Shown here: positions 1 to 7,819 of the stretch, one piece after another | How the letters are laid out: each line of letters opens with the position of its first letter | Position numbering within the stretch: the first letter of the stretch is position 1 | Assembly (NCBI GenBank): GCA_017307165.1 | Contig: JAFKGK010000001.1 | Location: 310,001-374,000, forward strand | Source of the DNA: Candidatus Melainabacteria bacterium | GTDB lineage: Bacteria; Cyanobacteriota; Vampirovibrionia; Obscuribacterales; Obscuribacteraceae | Reading direction: 5' to 3' | DNA: 64,000 bases | Translations under genes and position numbers: made by a program | The notes under the pieces: model-generated | Seen by the model: the letters and a program-made list of their open reading frames with translations, nothing else | Told to the model about the DNA's origin: nothing | Databases searched by the model: none

Positions 1-186
1 ACCTTCGAATACGTAGACATGGCTAAGGCCGGTATCATCGATCCCGCCAAGGTCGAACGCTGCGCAGTACAAAACGCTGCTTCCATCGCTGCAATGTTCC
101 TCACCACCGAAGCTCTCGTAGTCGACGTGCCTGAAGAAAAAAAGGCAATGGGCATGCCCGCAGGCGCCGGCATGGGTGACTTCTAA
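1..186 (+). CDS. groL: Chaperonin GroEL, C-terminal end (partial)
   Basis: Only the last 61 codons lie in the window; the 5' part is beyond the left edge. The visible part has the [15 protein letters not shown] segment of the GroEL equatorial domain, the [16 protein letters not shown] helix and a Gly-Met-rich tail ([11 protein letters not shown]). GroEL is the cytoplasmic ATP-driven folding chamber that works with GroES. The tail is a short GGM-type tail as in most bacteria. Two hairpins follow directly, the first a strong intrinsic terminator, so this is the last gene of its operon. The family assignment is certain. Which groEL paralogue it is cannot be told from this fragment. Confidence 0.97.
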   Translation, partial: TFEYVDMAKAGIIDPAKVERCAVQNAASIAAMFLTTEALVVDVPEEKKAMGMPAGAGMGDF

Positions 187-231
187 GACTGACCACAGTT
201 TTAGGACTTGACCCGGCTTAAAGCCTGGAAA

Positions 232-292
232 ATTTTAAGGCCGGTAGAAGGAACGAAACGTTTCTCTACCGGCCTTAAAATTATTGTTTTTT
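232..292 (+). terminator. Strong intrinsic terminator of groL
   Basis: A perfect 17-bp stem (232-248 pairs with 265-281, core TAAGGCCGGTAGA) with a 16-nt loop is followed by a T-rich run (TTATTGTTTTTT). It lies 46 nt after the groL stop. Confidence 0.9.
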
Positions 293-298
293 GTGCAA

Positions 299-337
299 AA
301 CAAAAGGCGAGAGCCGTAGCTCTCGCCCCTTGTTTGT
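299..337 (+). terminator. Second hairpin after groL, possible back-up terminator
   Basis: The stem AACAAAAGGCGAGAG (299-313) pairs with CTCTCGCCCCTTGTT (320-334), with one unpaired C on the 3' arm, around the loop CCGTAG. The flanks are A-rich before and T-rich after, so it could act in either direction. Its CCGTAG loop resembles the centre of the palindromic repeats at 20314-20382. From 338 to 553 I see nothing else that is convincing: no clear promoter and no conserved small gene. Confidence 0.6.
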
Positions 338-553
338 CATTGCAAAAAAAATAGAATCGTTTAGGATGCTATCTAACTTGCAATGTTCCTGGCTACAGCT
401 ATCCAAACGGGGTTTATGCGATTGGATTGCTGTCTCTCTGTCACTTGCTTGCTTTACTATCCTATGATTTCATCTCTGCCTTTGCGACTAGATTTTCCAA
501 TACTTTTTTGCAGGCTAACCTATAAAAATGATGTCAAGGTATATACTTGTTTT

Positions 554-1330
554 ATGGATCAATCAAAAAAATTGTCTCTAGCGCTTGTGTTCTGCTTGTT
601 TTGCACAATTTGTGCGCCGTTTGCATTTGCTATATCTGACAAACTATTTGATAGTCCCATGTTCGATTCGGATAAGTCGGATCTTTTTAATCAGATCAAG
701 CGCGGCAGCTTATTTGATAATGGAGCAAAAGAAAGGTCAGAGACTGCAGCACAAAAGACGCAGCAGGCAGCAGATCGAGCTGCCAGAGAAAGCCGGATCA
801 AAGAGTTTAAACGTGAAGGTGACGATAGGCTGTATAGCCAGATGAAGACCGTGGGCAACTGGATCGACAACTGGATCATGTACAACCATAGGTTTCCAGA
901 GCAGGGTGACGAGCAAGCCAATGCTACCAATCAACTCAATATGCTCGTGCCTAATAATCCCTACCAGGTCGGCAATCTGTCAGTGGTTGCCGGCGCTGAT
1001 GTCAATGAGACCCTGGCTGAGACCAATGAGTATGCCGCACCACAGCCGGTGGCAGGCGAGACTTGGTCTGGCAATGCTCGAGTGAGGCTCGAACTCGACT
1101 GGAGTTTGAGTGTTGGCGAAATCGAAGAGTTTAGTAAGGAGCCGCCCCTTACCTGGCAAGCACCGCCGGGCACCATTACGGTTGCATGCAACAATCAATA
1201 TCTCTTTGTTGTTTGGGGTGCTGGAGCTGACGGCAAGCCTATCCGCGACCCTCTAACCAACCGTGTGCGAATGGTGATCGCCAACTACCAAAACTGGACC
1301 ACGCAACCCATGGACGCGCAAGCGAATTAA
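554..1330 (+). CDS. Secreted protein of unknown function
   Basis: The reading frame is open from 383, but I start it at ATG 554 because that places a typical signal peptide at the very N-terminus: MDQSKK, a hydrophobic core (LSLALVFCLFC) and a likely AFA cleavage site. The mature part (about 230 residues) begins with a charged stretch rich in Lys, Glu and Ala (residues 55-90) that may be helical. A segment with MYNHRFPEQGDE and LVPNNPY follows, then a Gly/Pro-containing C-terminal half. I recognise no catalytic motif. The NHRFP...LVPNNPY arrangement faintly recalls pseudopilin-type secreted proteins, but there is no prepilin cleavage site. The gene stands alone between groL and the convergent FAD oxidoreductase gene. 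Confidence 0.7.
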   Translation: MDQSKKLSLALVFCLFCTICAPFAFAISDKLFDSPMFDSDKSDLFNQIKRGSLFDNGAKERSETAAQKTQQAADRAARESRIKEFKREGDDRLYSQMKTVGNWIDNWIMYNHRFPEQGDEQANATNQLNMLVPNNPYQVGNLSVVAGADVNETLAETNEYAAPQPVAGETWSGNARVRLELDWSLSVGEIEEFSKEPPLTWQAPPGTITVACNNQYLFVVWGAGADGKPIRDPLTNRVRMVIANYQNWTTQPMDAQAN

Positions 1331-1364
1331 AAAAATTCGCGCAATCTAATTAGAAAAATTAGAT
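1322..1364. terminator. Two A/T-rich hairpins between convergent genes
   Basis: GCGAATT (1322-1328) pairs with AATTCGC (1334-1340), overlapping the stop codon. ATCTAATT (1344-1351) pairs with AATTAGAT (1357-1364). They separate the forward secreted-protein gene from the minus-strand oxidoreductase gene. Terminator function is inferred from position, since the T-runs are short. Confidence 0.45.
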
Positions 1365-1386
1365 ATATATATATATATATATATAT
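1363..1386. repeat. (AT)12 dinucleotide repeat
   Basis: Twelve AT units run without interruption up to the stop codon of the minus-strand FAD oxidoreductase gene. It is the only simple-sequence tract of this length I see in the window. It could vary in length by slippage, but it lies outside both reading frames. Confidence 0.9.
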
Positions 1387-2771
1387 CAGCTCGAAAAGCC
1401 TATACCGAGCCTGTCTAGCATAAACAAGACCAAATTAGGTTTGTGCCCTGCATCTACCTTGCGCAAAGAGCTAGTTACAATTTTTATGGCCAGAGAGCGC
1501 AATGGCTCTGGAGGATAGGGCATTGGCTTTTTTTTGGCCAGATCGAGATCCAATAGCTCAGATTTGGCATCGAGAGCCATGTGCGCCAGGATCTTGCCTG
1601 CCACTCTCGTACTGCCAATGCCGTGACCAGTATAGCCGAGAGCATATAGCAACCGACCGTCCAATTGATGACCAAAAAACGGTGTCAGTCGGGTGGTGCT
1701 TGCTATTGGGCCGCCCCAGGCATAATCAAAGGTCGTTTGTATTTGGGGAAAATGGCGATCGAAGCTCTCTTGTAGCTCTCGATAATGCCGCATCGAATGA
1801 TCGAAGGCAGCATCTACTCGATTGCCATAGTATGACGCGTCGCTTGTGCCCCACAGTATCCGGTCGTCCTTTAAAAGGCGGTAGTAATTAAAGAAGGTCC
1901 TACCATCCATGATGCCTTCTTTATTTTGCCATCCGAGCTGTTTTTTTTGCTCAGGGAGCAGAGGCTGCGAGACGATGATGTAGTCGTATAAAGGGACGAA
2001 GCGGTGCAGGAGACCAGGCAATAAATGGTGACTGTAGGCATCTGTGGCCAGCACCACTCTCTTGCAATCTATCTGCTTATTATCCAAGATCAGCCTGGCA
2101 CCGCCAGTGGTTTTTTGTATGCTTTTGACCGGAGTGTCCTCTCTTATGTTTACACCAACTGCTTGCAAGTCTGTTTGCAGACGATCGACCAATGAAATGG
2201 GATTGATGATCCCTCCGCCTGGCACATAGAGTGAGCCTTTGTACAGTGGAGAATCCAGACGCTGTCTTGTTTGGGCTTGATCAAGGCAGCGATAGCCATC
2301 GATGCCCAATTGGCTCGCCGCAGCCATGGTTTGTAGATTGTCCTCGAGGTGAGTTTCATTGAGGGCCATCTGTAGTTGTCCAGAACGAACAAAATCGCAA
2401 TCTGTAGCATAAGCCGCCAATTCATCGATATTGGCCAGGCCGATTTGCGCCAGCCGTGCTGCTTGTGCCTGGCCAAAGTGTTTTTGGGCTAGCTGGTGAT
2501 TGTGGTCGATGCAGTTGGAGACCATGCCAGCGTTACGGCCTGTACCCCCGTATCCGGTTTGCTTTTGCTCCAGGATAGTGATCCTTGTCTCAGGGGCTAG
2601 AGCCTTGATAAAATGCGCCGTCCACAAGCCTGTAAATCCTGCACCAACGACTGCTATATCGCAATCGTCAGGGTGGTGGAGACTTGGTGGTGATTTTTTT
2701 TGGCGAGTCGCCAGCCAATAACTGGCCTCCTCGATCGGGCGAACGGCTAGAGCGGCAAAATCGGTCCTCAT
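1386..2771 (-). CDS. FAD-dependent amine/amino-acid oxidoreductase (DAO family)
   Basis: The 461-residue product has the DAO-family FAD fold. An N-terminal Rossmann motif (DIAVVGAGFTGLWTA, near residues 38-52) is followed by the GYGGTGRNAGM segment that contacts the flavin. The C-terminal WGGPIASTTRLTPFFG and GYTGHGIG segments close the FAD site. The layout is closest to gamma-glutamylputrescine oxidase (PuuB) and related enzymes that oxidise the C-N bond of amines or amino acids using oxygen. The true substrate cannot be read from sequence. It overlaps the upstream ispF gene by four bases (ATGA), which indicates translational coupling, although the two functions are unrelated. Family assignment is good; specificity is unknown. 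Confidence 0.85.
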   Translation of the reverse strand: MRTDFAALAVRPIEEASYWLATRQKKSPPSLHHPDDCDIAVVGAGFTGLWTAHFIKALAPETRITILEQKQTGYGGTGRNAGMVSNCIDHNHQLAQKHFGQAQAARLAQIGLANIDELAAYATDCDFVRSGQLQMALNETHLEDNLQTMAAASQLGIDGYRCLDQAQTRQRLDSPLYKGSLYVPGGGIINPISLVDRLQTDLQAVGVNIREDTPVKSIQKTTGGARLILDNKQIDCKRVVLATDAYSHHLLPGLLHRFVPLYDYIIVSQPLLPEQKKQLGWQNKEGIMDGRTFFNYYRLLKDDRILWGTSDASYYGNRVDAAFDHSMRHYRELQESFDRHFPQIQTTFDYAWGGPIASTTRLTPFFGHQLDGRLLYALGYTGHGIGSTRVAGKILAHMALDAKSELLDLDLAKKKPMPYPPEPLRSLAIKIVTSSLRKVDAGHKPNLVLFMLDRLGIGFSS

Positions 2772-3247
2772 GGATGGCGCTCACTGAGCAAAACGACAGC
2801 CTGGGCTTCGACTGCCTGGCCCTGACCGGTGGCATCAAGGCCTTCTTTGGTCTTGGCTTTGATGCTTATCTGTCCGATCTCCAATGCCAGCACATCAGCG
2901 ATGCGCTGGCGCATTGGCATTATATGCGGTGCCAATTTTGGCGCTTCGAGTATGATCGAGCTATCTATATTTTGGACTGTAAAACCGGCGTTTGTAACCA
3001 TTTCTTGTGCGCGCGCAAGAAGGATAGTCGAATCGATATTGGCAAACTCTTGTTTTTTAGGTGAGAAATGAGTGCCTATATCGCCGAGACATGCTGCTCC
3101 GAGCATGGCGTCTATGATTGCATGGAGGAGGGCGTCAGCGTCGGAGTGTCCGAGAGCGCCCCGATCGTGCGGTATCTCGACGCCCCCCAATATCAATGGC
3201 CTGCCAGCCACGAGCTGGTGTATGTCGTAGCCCTGGCCGACGCGCAT
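2768..3247 (-). CDS. ispF: 2-C-methyl-D-erythritol 2,4-cyclodiphosphate synthase
   Basis: IspF converts CDP-methylerythritol 2-phosphate into the cyclic diphosphate in the MEP isoprenoid pathway, as a cytoplasmic trimer with Zn2+. The 159-residue length is normal. The zinc ligands sit in the N-terminal GYDIHQL motif (Asp and His) and in GHSDADALLHAIIDAMLGA. GDIGTHF, the substrate-loop segment and the C-terminal KTKEGLD-TGQGQAVEAQAVVL are all family features. It starts 3 nt after the accC-like stop and overlaps the FAD oxidase gene by 4 nt, so the three genes probably form one transcript. No other MEP-pathway gene is in the window. Confidence 0.97.
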   Translation of the reverse strand: MRVGQGYDIHQLVAGRPLILGGVEIPHDRGALGHSDADALLHAIIDAMLGAACLGDIGTHFSPKKQEFANIDSTILLARAQEMVTNAGFTVQNIDSSIILEAPKLAPHIMPMRQRIADVLALEIGQISIKAKTKEGLDATGQGQAVEAQAVVLLSERHP

Positions 3248-3250
3248 GAT

Positions 3251-5074
3251 TTATTTGATTACTAGCATTTGCGTGCCAGTCTCCACCGTTTGACCTGATT
3301 TGACAGTGATATCGCTGACAGTGCCTTCTTTATCGGCAAATATCTCCGACTCCATTTTCATGGCTTCAAAGATCATCAGGCGATCTCCTTGTTTGACTGT
3401 TTGACCTTGCTTGACCAGGAGCTCTTTGACCAGGCCATGCATGGTGGCAGATATGATGCCTGCCGAGTGAGAGTTGGCGCTCACCGACGCTGCTCGGGTA
3501 GCAGGTGCCGATCGTTTGCTCGCAGATGCTTTAGGCAGAGCTGTAGCAGTTGCGGCGCTCGAATGAGAAACGAGTTCGGCGACCTGGACCTTAAATTGCT
3601 TTTGATCAACATCTATCTCAAAAGTCCTCGGCTCCGTCCGAACTGGCTGGGTCGGGTCAGCTGGCTTCGCAGCCTGAGCCTGATGCACCATCCCCATTTG
3701 TCTGGCTGTTTCTATGTAGTCTTTTGCAAAAGGCTTGATAAAATCCTGCTCTACATAAGTAGTGTAGATCTCACCTGCTCTAAATCTCGGGTCATCCAGC
3801 ATCGCCATATGAAACGGCAGTGTGGTTGCTACACCTTCGATCTTGAAATGCTTGAGGGCGACCTTGGTCCTCTCGATGGCTTCTTCTCTGTTTCTGCCCC
3901 AGACTATTAGTTTTGCCAGGAGAGAATCATAGAATGGGAGAATCTGATAGCCAGGATAGCAGCCCGTGTCGATGCGAACCCAGGGATGGTGCGGCATCTC
4001 AAATCGCGTCAATGTGCCGGGAGAGGGCATGAAATTTTTGAAGGGATCTTCTGCATTGATTCGGCATTCGATAGCATGGCCGTAGGCTTTGACCTGGTCT
4101 TGGGTAAAGGAGAGCTTTTCTCCCATTGCTACTTTGATCTGTTCTTTAACAAGATCGATGCCCGTGATCATTTCGGAGATAGGATGCTCCACCTGGATGC
4201 GGGTGTTGACCTCGAGAAAATAAAAGTCGTTGCCGGAGACCATGCACTCTACGGTACCGGCCGAATCATATCCGAGAGCGGCACCGGCTCTGACAGCGGC
4301 ATCCAATAGCCTTGCGCGCAATTTTTCGTCCAGTTTGGCCGCTGGTGTTTCTTCTAATAGCTTTTGGTGGCGTCTCTGGCTAGTGCAATCGCGTTCAAAA
4401 ACGTGGCAGACATTGCCGTGCGAATCGCCGATGATTTGTACTTCTATGTGACGGGGGAGATCCAGGTATTTTTCGACATAGACTTCTGCCGAGCCAAAAT
4501 ACGAGGCTCCTTCACGTTGAGCGCCTGCTAAAGCCTGCTCGACATCTTCGGCTTTGCGCACGACTCTCAGGCCACGGCCCCCACCGCCTGCACTGGCCTT
4601 GATGGCTATTGGGTAACCGTATTTTTCACCGAGGGCCTTGACCTCATCTACCGTGGAGACTGGATCGGTGGTGCCCGGTACTACTGGCACGCCTGCTTTG
4701 TCCATCACTCTGCGTGACTCGATCTTTGAGCCCATGCGCTCTATGACTTCAGCCTTGGGCCCGATAAATCTGATACCGGCTTCGGTGCATTTGCGAGCAA
4801 ACCCTGCGTTTTCGGAGAGAAAACCGTAGCCGGGATGGATGCCGGAGACACCAGCCTTTTTGGCGATCTCAAGGATTTGCTCCTGATCCAGATAGGCCTG
4901 AGAGGGTTGGCCTGCCAGGCAAAATGCTTCATCGGCCATGCTTACATGCCGAGCTGGGCGGTCGGGTTCGGAAAAAATCGCTACGGTGATGATGCCTAAT
5001 TCGCGACAGGCCTGAATCACCCTGACGGCGATCTCGCCGCGGTTTGCGATCAGGATTTTTTCAAATTTTGCCAT
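3251..5074 (-). CDS. Biotin carboxylase fused to biotin carboxyl carrier domain
   Basis: This 607-residue protein combines two acyl-CoA carboxylase activities. Residues 1 to about 450 form a biotin carboxylase: ILIANRGEIAVRVIQAC at the start, the ATP-grasp Gly-rich loop KASAGGGGRGLRVV, and the NTRIQVEHPISEMITG active-site segment. An Ala/Pro-rich linker leads to a biotinyl domain ending near residue 607, with the FEAMKMESE motif; Lys573 is the biotinylated residue. The fusion is typical of alpha subunits of propionyl-, methylcrotonyl- or multi-acyl-CoA carboxylases, whereas acetyl-CoA carboxylase usually has separate AccB and AccC. No carboxyltransferase gene is adjacent. The neighbouring divergent 3-hydroxyacyl-CoA dehydrogenase and the later acyl-CoA dehydrogenase suggest acyl-CoA metabolism, but the acyl substrate is unknown. 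Confidence 0.93.
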   Translation of the reverse strand: MAKFEKILIANRGEIAVRVIQACRELGIITVAIFSEPDRPARHVSMADEAFCLAGQPSQAYLDQEQILEIAKKAGVSGIHPGYGFLSENAGFARKCTEAGIRFIGPKAEVIERMGSKIESRRVMDKAGVPVVPGTTDPVSTVDEVKALGEKYGYPIAIKASAGGGGRGLRVVRKAEDVEQALAGAQREGASYFGSAEVYVEKYLDLPRHIEVQIIGDSHGNVCHVFERDCTSQRRHQKLLEETPAAKLDEKLRARLLDAAVRAGAALGYDSAGTVECMVSGNDFYFLEVNTRIQVEHPISEMITGIDLVKEQIKVAMGEKLSFTQDQVKAYGHAIECRINAEDPFKNFMPSPGTLTRFEMPHHPWVRIDTGCYPGYQILPFYDSLLAKLIVWGRNREEAIERTKVALKHFKIEGVATTLPFHMAMLDDPRFRAGEIYTTYVEQDFIKPFAKDYIETARQMGMVHQAQAAKPADPTQPVRTEPRTFEIDVDQKQFKVQVAELVSHSSAATATALPKASASKRSAPATRAASVSANSHSAGIISATMHGLVKELLVKQGQTVKQGDRLMIFEAMKMESEIFADKEGTVSDITVKSGQTVETGTQMLVIK

Positions 5075-5183
5075 TTTGTCTATCCTTCTTGCTTGTGTCC
5101 AAACACGCTAGCCAGCTTTTTGACACTAATGATAGGGGGCCTGTCTTTATATATTTGTGAAAAGAAGTCTAAGATTATTTTTC

Positions 5184-5223
5184 CAAATTTGGCGTAAATT
5201 CATCATCGCGCCAAGCTTGCGCT
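5184..5223. promoter_or_regulatory. Two palindromes in the divergent accC-like/hbd-like spacer
   Basis: CCAAATTTGG (5184-5193) is a perfect 10-bp palindrome. GCGCCAAGCTTGCGC (5209-5223) contains a perfect CAAGCTTG core with GCG/CGC flanks. They lie in the 276-bp spacer between the two divergent acyl-CoA genes, where a transcription regulator could bind. The function is inferred; no clear -35/-10 pair is visible. Confidence 0.35.
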
Positions 5224-5350
5224 TGACAGCCGCCTCTATAGTGCACTGGTGACAGTCGGACAAGTGTTTGGAGGCCCCAAGACTGCTTGCTGGAGGATGC
5301 TAATATCTGCATATTGGTTTTTTGGAAACATCGGAGATCTGGGGGACTGC

Positions 5351-6214
5351 ATGGTCAGCGCATCTAAGTTTCACTCGGTCTTTATGGCGGGTGGCGGATT
5401 CATGGGATCGGCAATCGCTTTTTTGATTGCATCCAAGACCGACGCAAAGGTCTATGTCTATGATATATCGCAGGAGCAGCTAGCAAAAAGCAGCGCGAGC
5501 GTTGACAAGTTTGGCAAGAGTTCTCAAGACAAGGGCTTTATAACAGCAGACGACTTTGCCGATTTAAAAAAGCGCATTTCGTTTACCACTGACCTCCAGG
5601 ATGCAAAGCACTGCTCTTTAGTGATCGAGGCCATTGCCGAAAATCTTGAAGCCAAAAAGAAGCTTTTCGGCAAGCTTGACGCCATCTGTCCTGCCGAATG
5701 CATCTTTGCTTCCAACACTTCTTCATTGCCAATCACCAGCCTTGCTGCCGCCACCAAACGCTCCGGGCAGTTTATTGGCATGCATTTCTTTTCACCTGCC
5801 CATGTGATGAAGCTCGTAGAGCTCATCAACGGTTTCGATACAAGTCAAGAAACCTTGGCCAAGGTACGCGCCTTTGGCGAGCAACTAGGCAAGACCATCA
5901 TTCAGGCTAAGGATTATCCTGGCTTCATCACCACTCGACTGGGTCTCGTGCTCATCAACGAGGCAGCTTTTGCCTTAATGGAAGGTCTGTCGACGGCTGA
6001 GGACATAGACTGTGGTATGACCCTTGGATACAACCATCCTATGGGGCCCCTGGCGCTGGCCGATTTTATAGGCCTGGATATCTGTCTGCATATCCTCGAG
6101 ACATTGCACGAAGGATTTGGAGATCCTAAATACAGGCCCTGTCCCATCATCAAGCAGCTGGTTTCGGCTGGGCATCTCGGCAAAAAGACCGGTAGAGGCT
6201 TTTATCAGTACTGA
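5351..6214 (+). CDS. 3-hydroxyacyl-CoA dehydrogenase (Hbd/PaaH type)
   Basis: It oxidises (S)-3-hydroxyacyl-CoA to 3-ketoacyl-CoA with NAD(P)+, or reduces in the reverse direction. From ATG 5351 it is 287 residues, the usual length of stand-alone 3-hydroxybutyryl-CoA dehydrogenases. The frame is open further upstream, but family alignment starts at the Rossmann motif (VFMAGGGFMGSAIA). Family motifs follow: ASNTSSLPIT, the catalytic GMHFFSPAHVMKLVELI (His and Glu), YPGFITTRLGLVLINEA and NHPMGPLALADFIGLD. The last residues KKTGRGFYQY are the classic C-terminus. A G-rich stretch (CTGGGGG) lies 6 nt upstream of the start. It is divergent from the biotin carboxylase gene, consistent with acyl-CoA metabolism. 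Confidence 0.92.
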   Translation: MVSASKFHSVFMAGGGFMGSAIAFLIASKTDAKVYVYDISQEQLAKSSASVDKFGKSSQDKGFITADDFADLKKRISFTTDLQDAKHCSLVIEAIAENLEAKKKLFGKLDAICPAECIFASNTSSLPITSLAAATKRSGQFIGMHFFSPAHVMKLVELINGFDTSQETLAKVRAFGEQLGKTIIQAKDYPGFITTRLGLVLINEAAFALMEGLSTAEDIDCGMTLGYNHPMGPLALADFIGLDICLHILETLHEGFGDPKYRPCPIIKQLVSAGHLGKKTGRGFYQY

Positions 6215-6263
6215 GACTTTTCGTAAGAGCAAGTTCTAATTACCGACCAAGGCGGCGATCTGC

Positions 6264-7526
6264 ATGCTACTCACCATCATCTTTATCAATACTCTCTTTA
6301 TCATGGCTCTTTACGCCCTGACCTTGGCTTTTTACATCCTGCTGAAGCCAGTCGAGCCAGCCAATTTTGTCTTGCGCAAAAGTGGTCCAGATAATAAAGA
6401 AATGCCCTTGGTGTCCGTCCTTGTGCCTGCTCGCAACGAAGAGACCAAGATCGGACGCTGTATCGAATCTCTGTTGGCACAAGACTATCCCAACTTTGAG
6501 TTGATCGTCATCGATGATCGATCAACCGATTCGACCGGCGAGATCATTGCTAGATTGGCGGAGCGAGATCCACGCATCAAGTTTGTCAAAGGCAAGGATG
6601 CACCATCCGGATGGATCGGCAAGTGCAACGCACTAGCTCATGCCGTCGGCTATGCCAGTGGCGACTGGTTTGTCTTTACCGATGCCGATACTTATCACCA
6701 CAAAAACAGTATTGCCGATGCCGTCAAGCACGGTATCGATCACAAGATCGATTTGATGAGCTTTGTACCCAATCAAGAGTTGGGCAGTGCACCAGAAAAA
6801 CTGATCATGCCTGTTTTGCTTTCATCTTTTTTGATTGGCGATCCTTTTCACTCGGTCAACGACCCGCGTGCTCAACGCGCTTATGCCTATGGTCAATACA
6901 TACTCTGCCGTCGCAGCTCATACCTTGCCGTCGGTGGACACCGCAGTGTGCGTGACGAGATCGTCGAGGATCATGCCCTTGCTCGAGTCTTTAAAGAAAA
7001 AGGCTTCAAAATCGAAGTCGCTGACGGTAAGAGCCTCTACAAAGTGCGGATGTATACCGATCTAGAAAGCCTCTGGCAAGGCTGGACCAAAAATCTCTAC
7101 TCTTTCATCGATAGCAAGCCGCATTATCTAGTGCTCCTGCTGTCTATGATGAATACGGTCATCATCGCGCCCTGGCTCTGGCTTGCCTATGTGATCTGGT
7201 TGTACTCCACTGGGGATGCTCCGGACTTTACCTGGAGGCTAGCTGCGCTGGTCGTGGTCCAATTGGGAGTAATGGCCCTCTGGCAAAAGCGGACGAGCGA
7301 ACATCACGAGGGCTCGCGCTGGTATCACTTTTTTATGCAGCCGATCGGTTGCATTATGGTCAATGCTCTGTACCTTCACTCGGCCTATCTCGTGCATTCT
7401 GGCTCGCAGGTAAACTGGAAGGGCCGTCGCTATGTCGTCAATACGCATAAGACGATCGAGCCGTCCGATGCCGATGCTACAGCGTCGACGCCTGCTGTCT
7501 ATAAAGTCGGCGACGTGCCCGAATAA
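6264..7526 (+). CDS. Family 2 glycosyltransferase, membrane-bound (HpnB/CrtQ-like)
   Basis: The 420-residue protein has one N-terminal membrane helix (residues 1-28) and a GT2 catalytic domain. PLVSVLVPARNEE opens the nucleotide-sugar fold, IDDRSTDST follows, and FTDADT is the DXD-like metal and donor site. GWIGKCNALAHAVGYA and the late EDHALARVFK/WQGWTKN segments are shared with hopanoid-associated HpnB and carotenoid CrtQ-type transferases. Two or three membrane helices close the protein (about 290-385). It likely adds a sugar to a lipid acceptor on the cytoplasmic face. The acceptor is unknown, as no hopanoid or carotenoid gene is nearby. It ends 5 nt before the hfq-like gene. Confidence 0.85.
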   Translation: MLLTIIFINTLFIMALYALTLAFYILLKPVEPANFVLRKSGPDNKEMPLVSVLVPARNEETKIGRCIESLLAQDYPNFELIVIDDRSTDSTGEIIARLAERDPRIKFVKGKDAPSGWIGKCNALAHAVGYASGDWFVFTDADTYHHKNSIADAVKHGIDHKIDLMSFVPNQELGSAPEKLIMPVLLSSFLIGDPFHSVNDPRAQRAYAYGQYILCRRSSYLAVGGHRSVRDEIVEDHALARVFKEKGFKIEVADGKSLYKVRMYTDLESLWQGWTKNLYSFIDSKPHYLVLLLSMMNTVIIAPWLWLAYVIWLYSTGDAPDFTWRLAALVVVQLGVMALWQKRTSEHHEGSRWYHFFMQPIGCIMVNALYLHSAYLVHSGSQVNWKGRRYVVNTHKTIEPSDADATASTPAVYKVGDVPE

Positions 7527-7531
7527 CGCTG

Positions 7532-7747
7532 ATGTCTGAAGAGCACAAGAGTCCCTCCAAGGCACAATTGCAAAAGATAGTGCGAGACAAGATATCATTG
7601 GATGTCCACTGTATGGATGCCAATGGTACTCGCTATGTCGGTGTGCTCAAATGGTTCGACGAAGACGCATTTTGCCTGATCGATCAAGACGGTGACTCTG
7701 TCACGATCAGCCGCCGTCATATCCTTTCCTATCGCCAGAGCCGCTAG
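7532..7747 (+). CDS. hfq: Hfq-like Sm-fold RNA chaperone, cyanobacterial type
   Basis: The 71-residue product has the size and pattern of Hfq. An N-terminal helix (LQKIVRDK) is followed by an Sm1-like strand set (ISLDVHCMDANGTRYVGVLKWFDEDAFCLID) and an Sm2-like end (DSVTISRRHILSYRQ). It matches the divergent cyanobacterial Hfq pattern (helix, ...G.L.W.D...L.L.D......I.R..I.Y) rather than the enterobacterial YKHAIST form, and the usual RNA-contact Gln and Lys-His residues are not visible. In cyanobacteria this protein affects motility through a pilus ATPase; RNA binding may be weak. No Shine-Dalgarno is seen, so it is probably coupled to the glycosyltransferase gene 5 nt upstream. The call rests on pattern matching. 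Confidence 0.72.
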   Translation: MSEEHKSPSKAQLQKIVRDKISLDVHCMDANGTRYVGVLKWFDEDAFCLIDQDGDSVTISRRHILSYRQSR

Positions 7748-7819
7748 CCCAATTGAGGGCTTGAGGTGTTAGACTATGGGCGGGTTCTTGTATAAGCTCG
7801 TCTGCATAGGATCATACGC

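Noticed and set aside
383-553. Upstream extension of the first secreted protein
   Set aside because: The extra 57 residues have odd composition (many Cys, Leu, Tyr) and would hide a textbook signal peptide that starts at ATG 554.
1363-1386. AT repeat as a replication or CRISPR feature
   Set aside because: It is a simple dinucleotide tract with no spacers, DnaA boxes or nearby replication genes.
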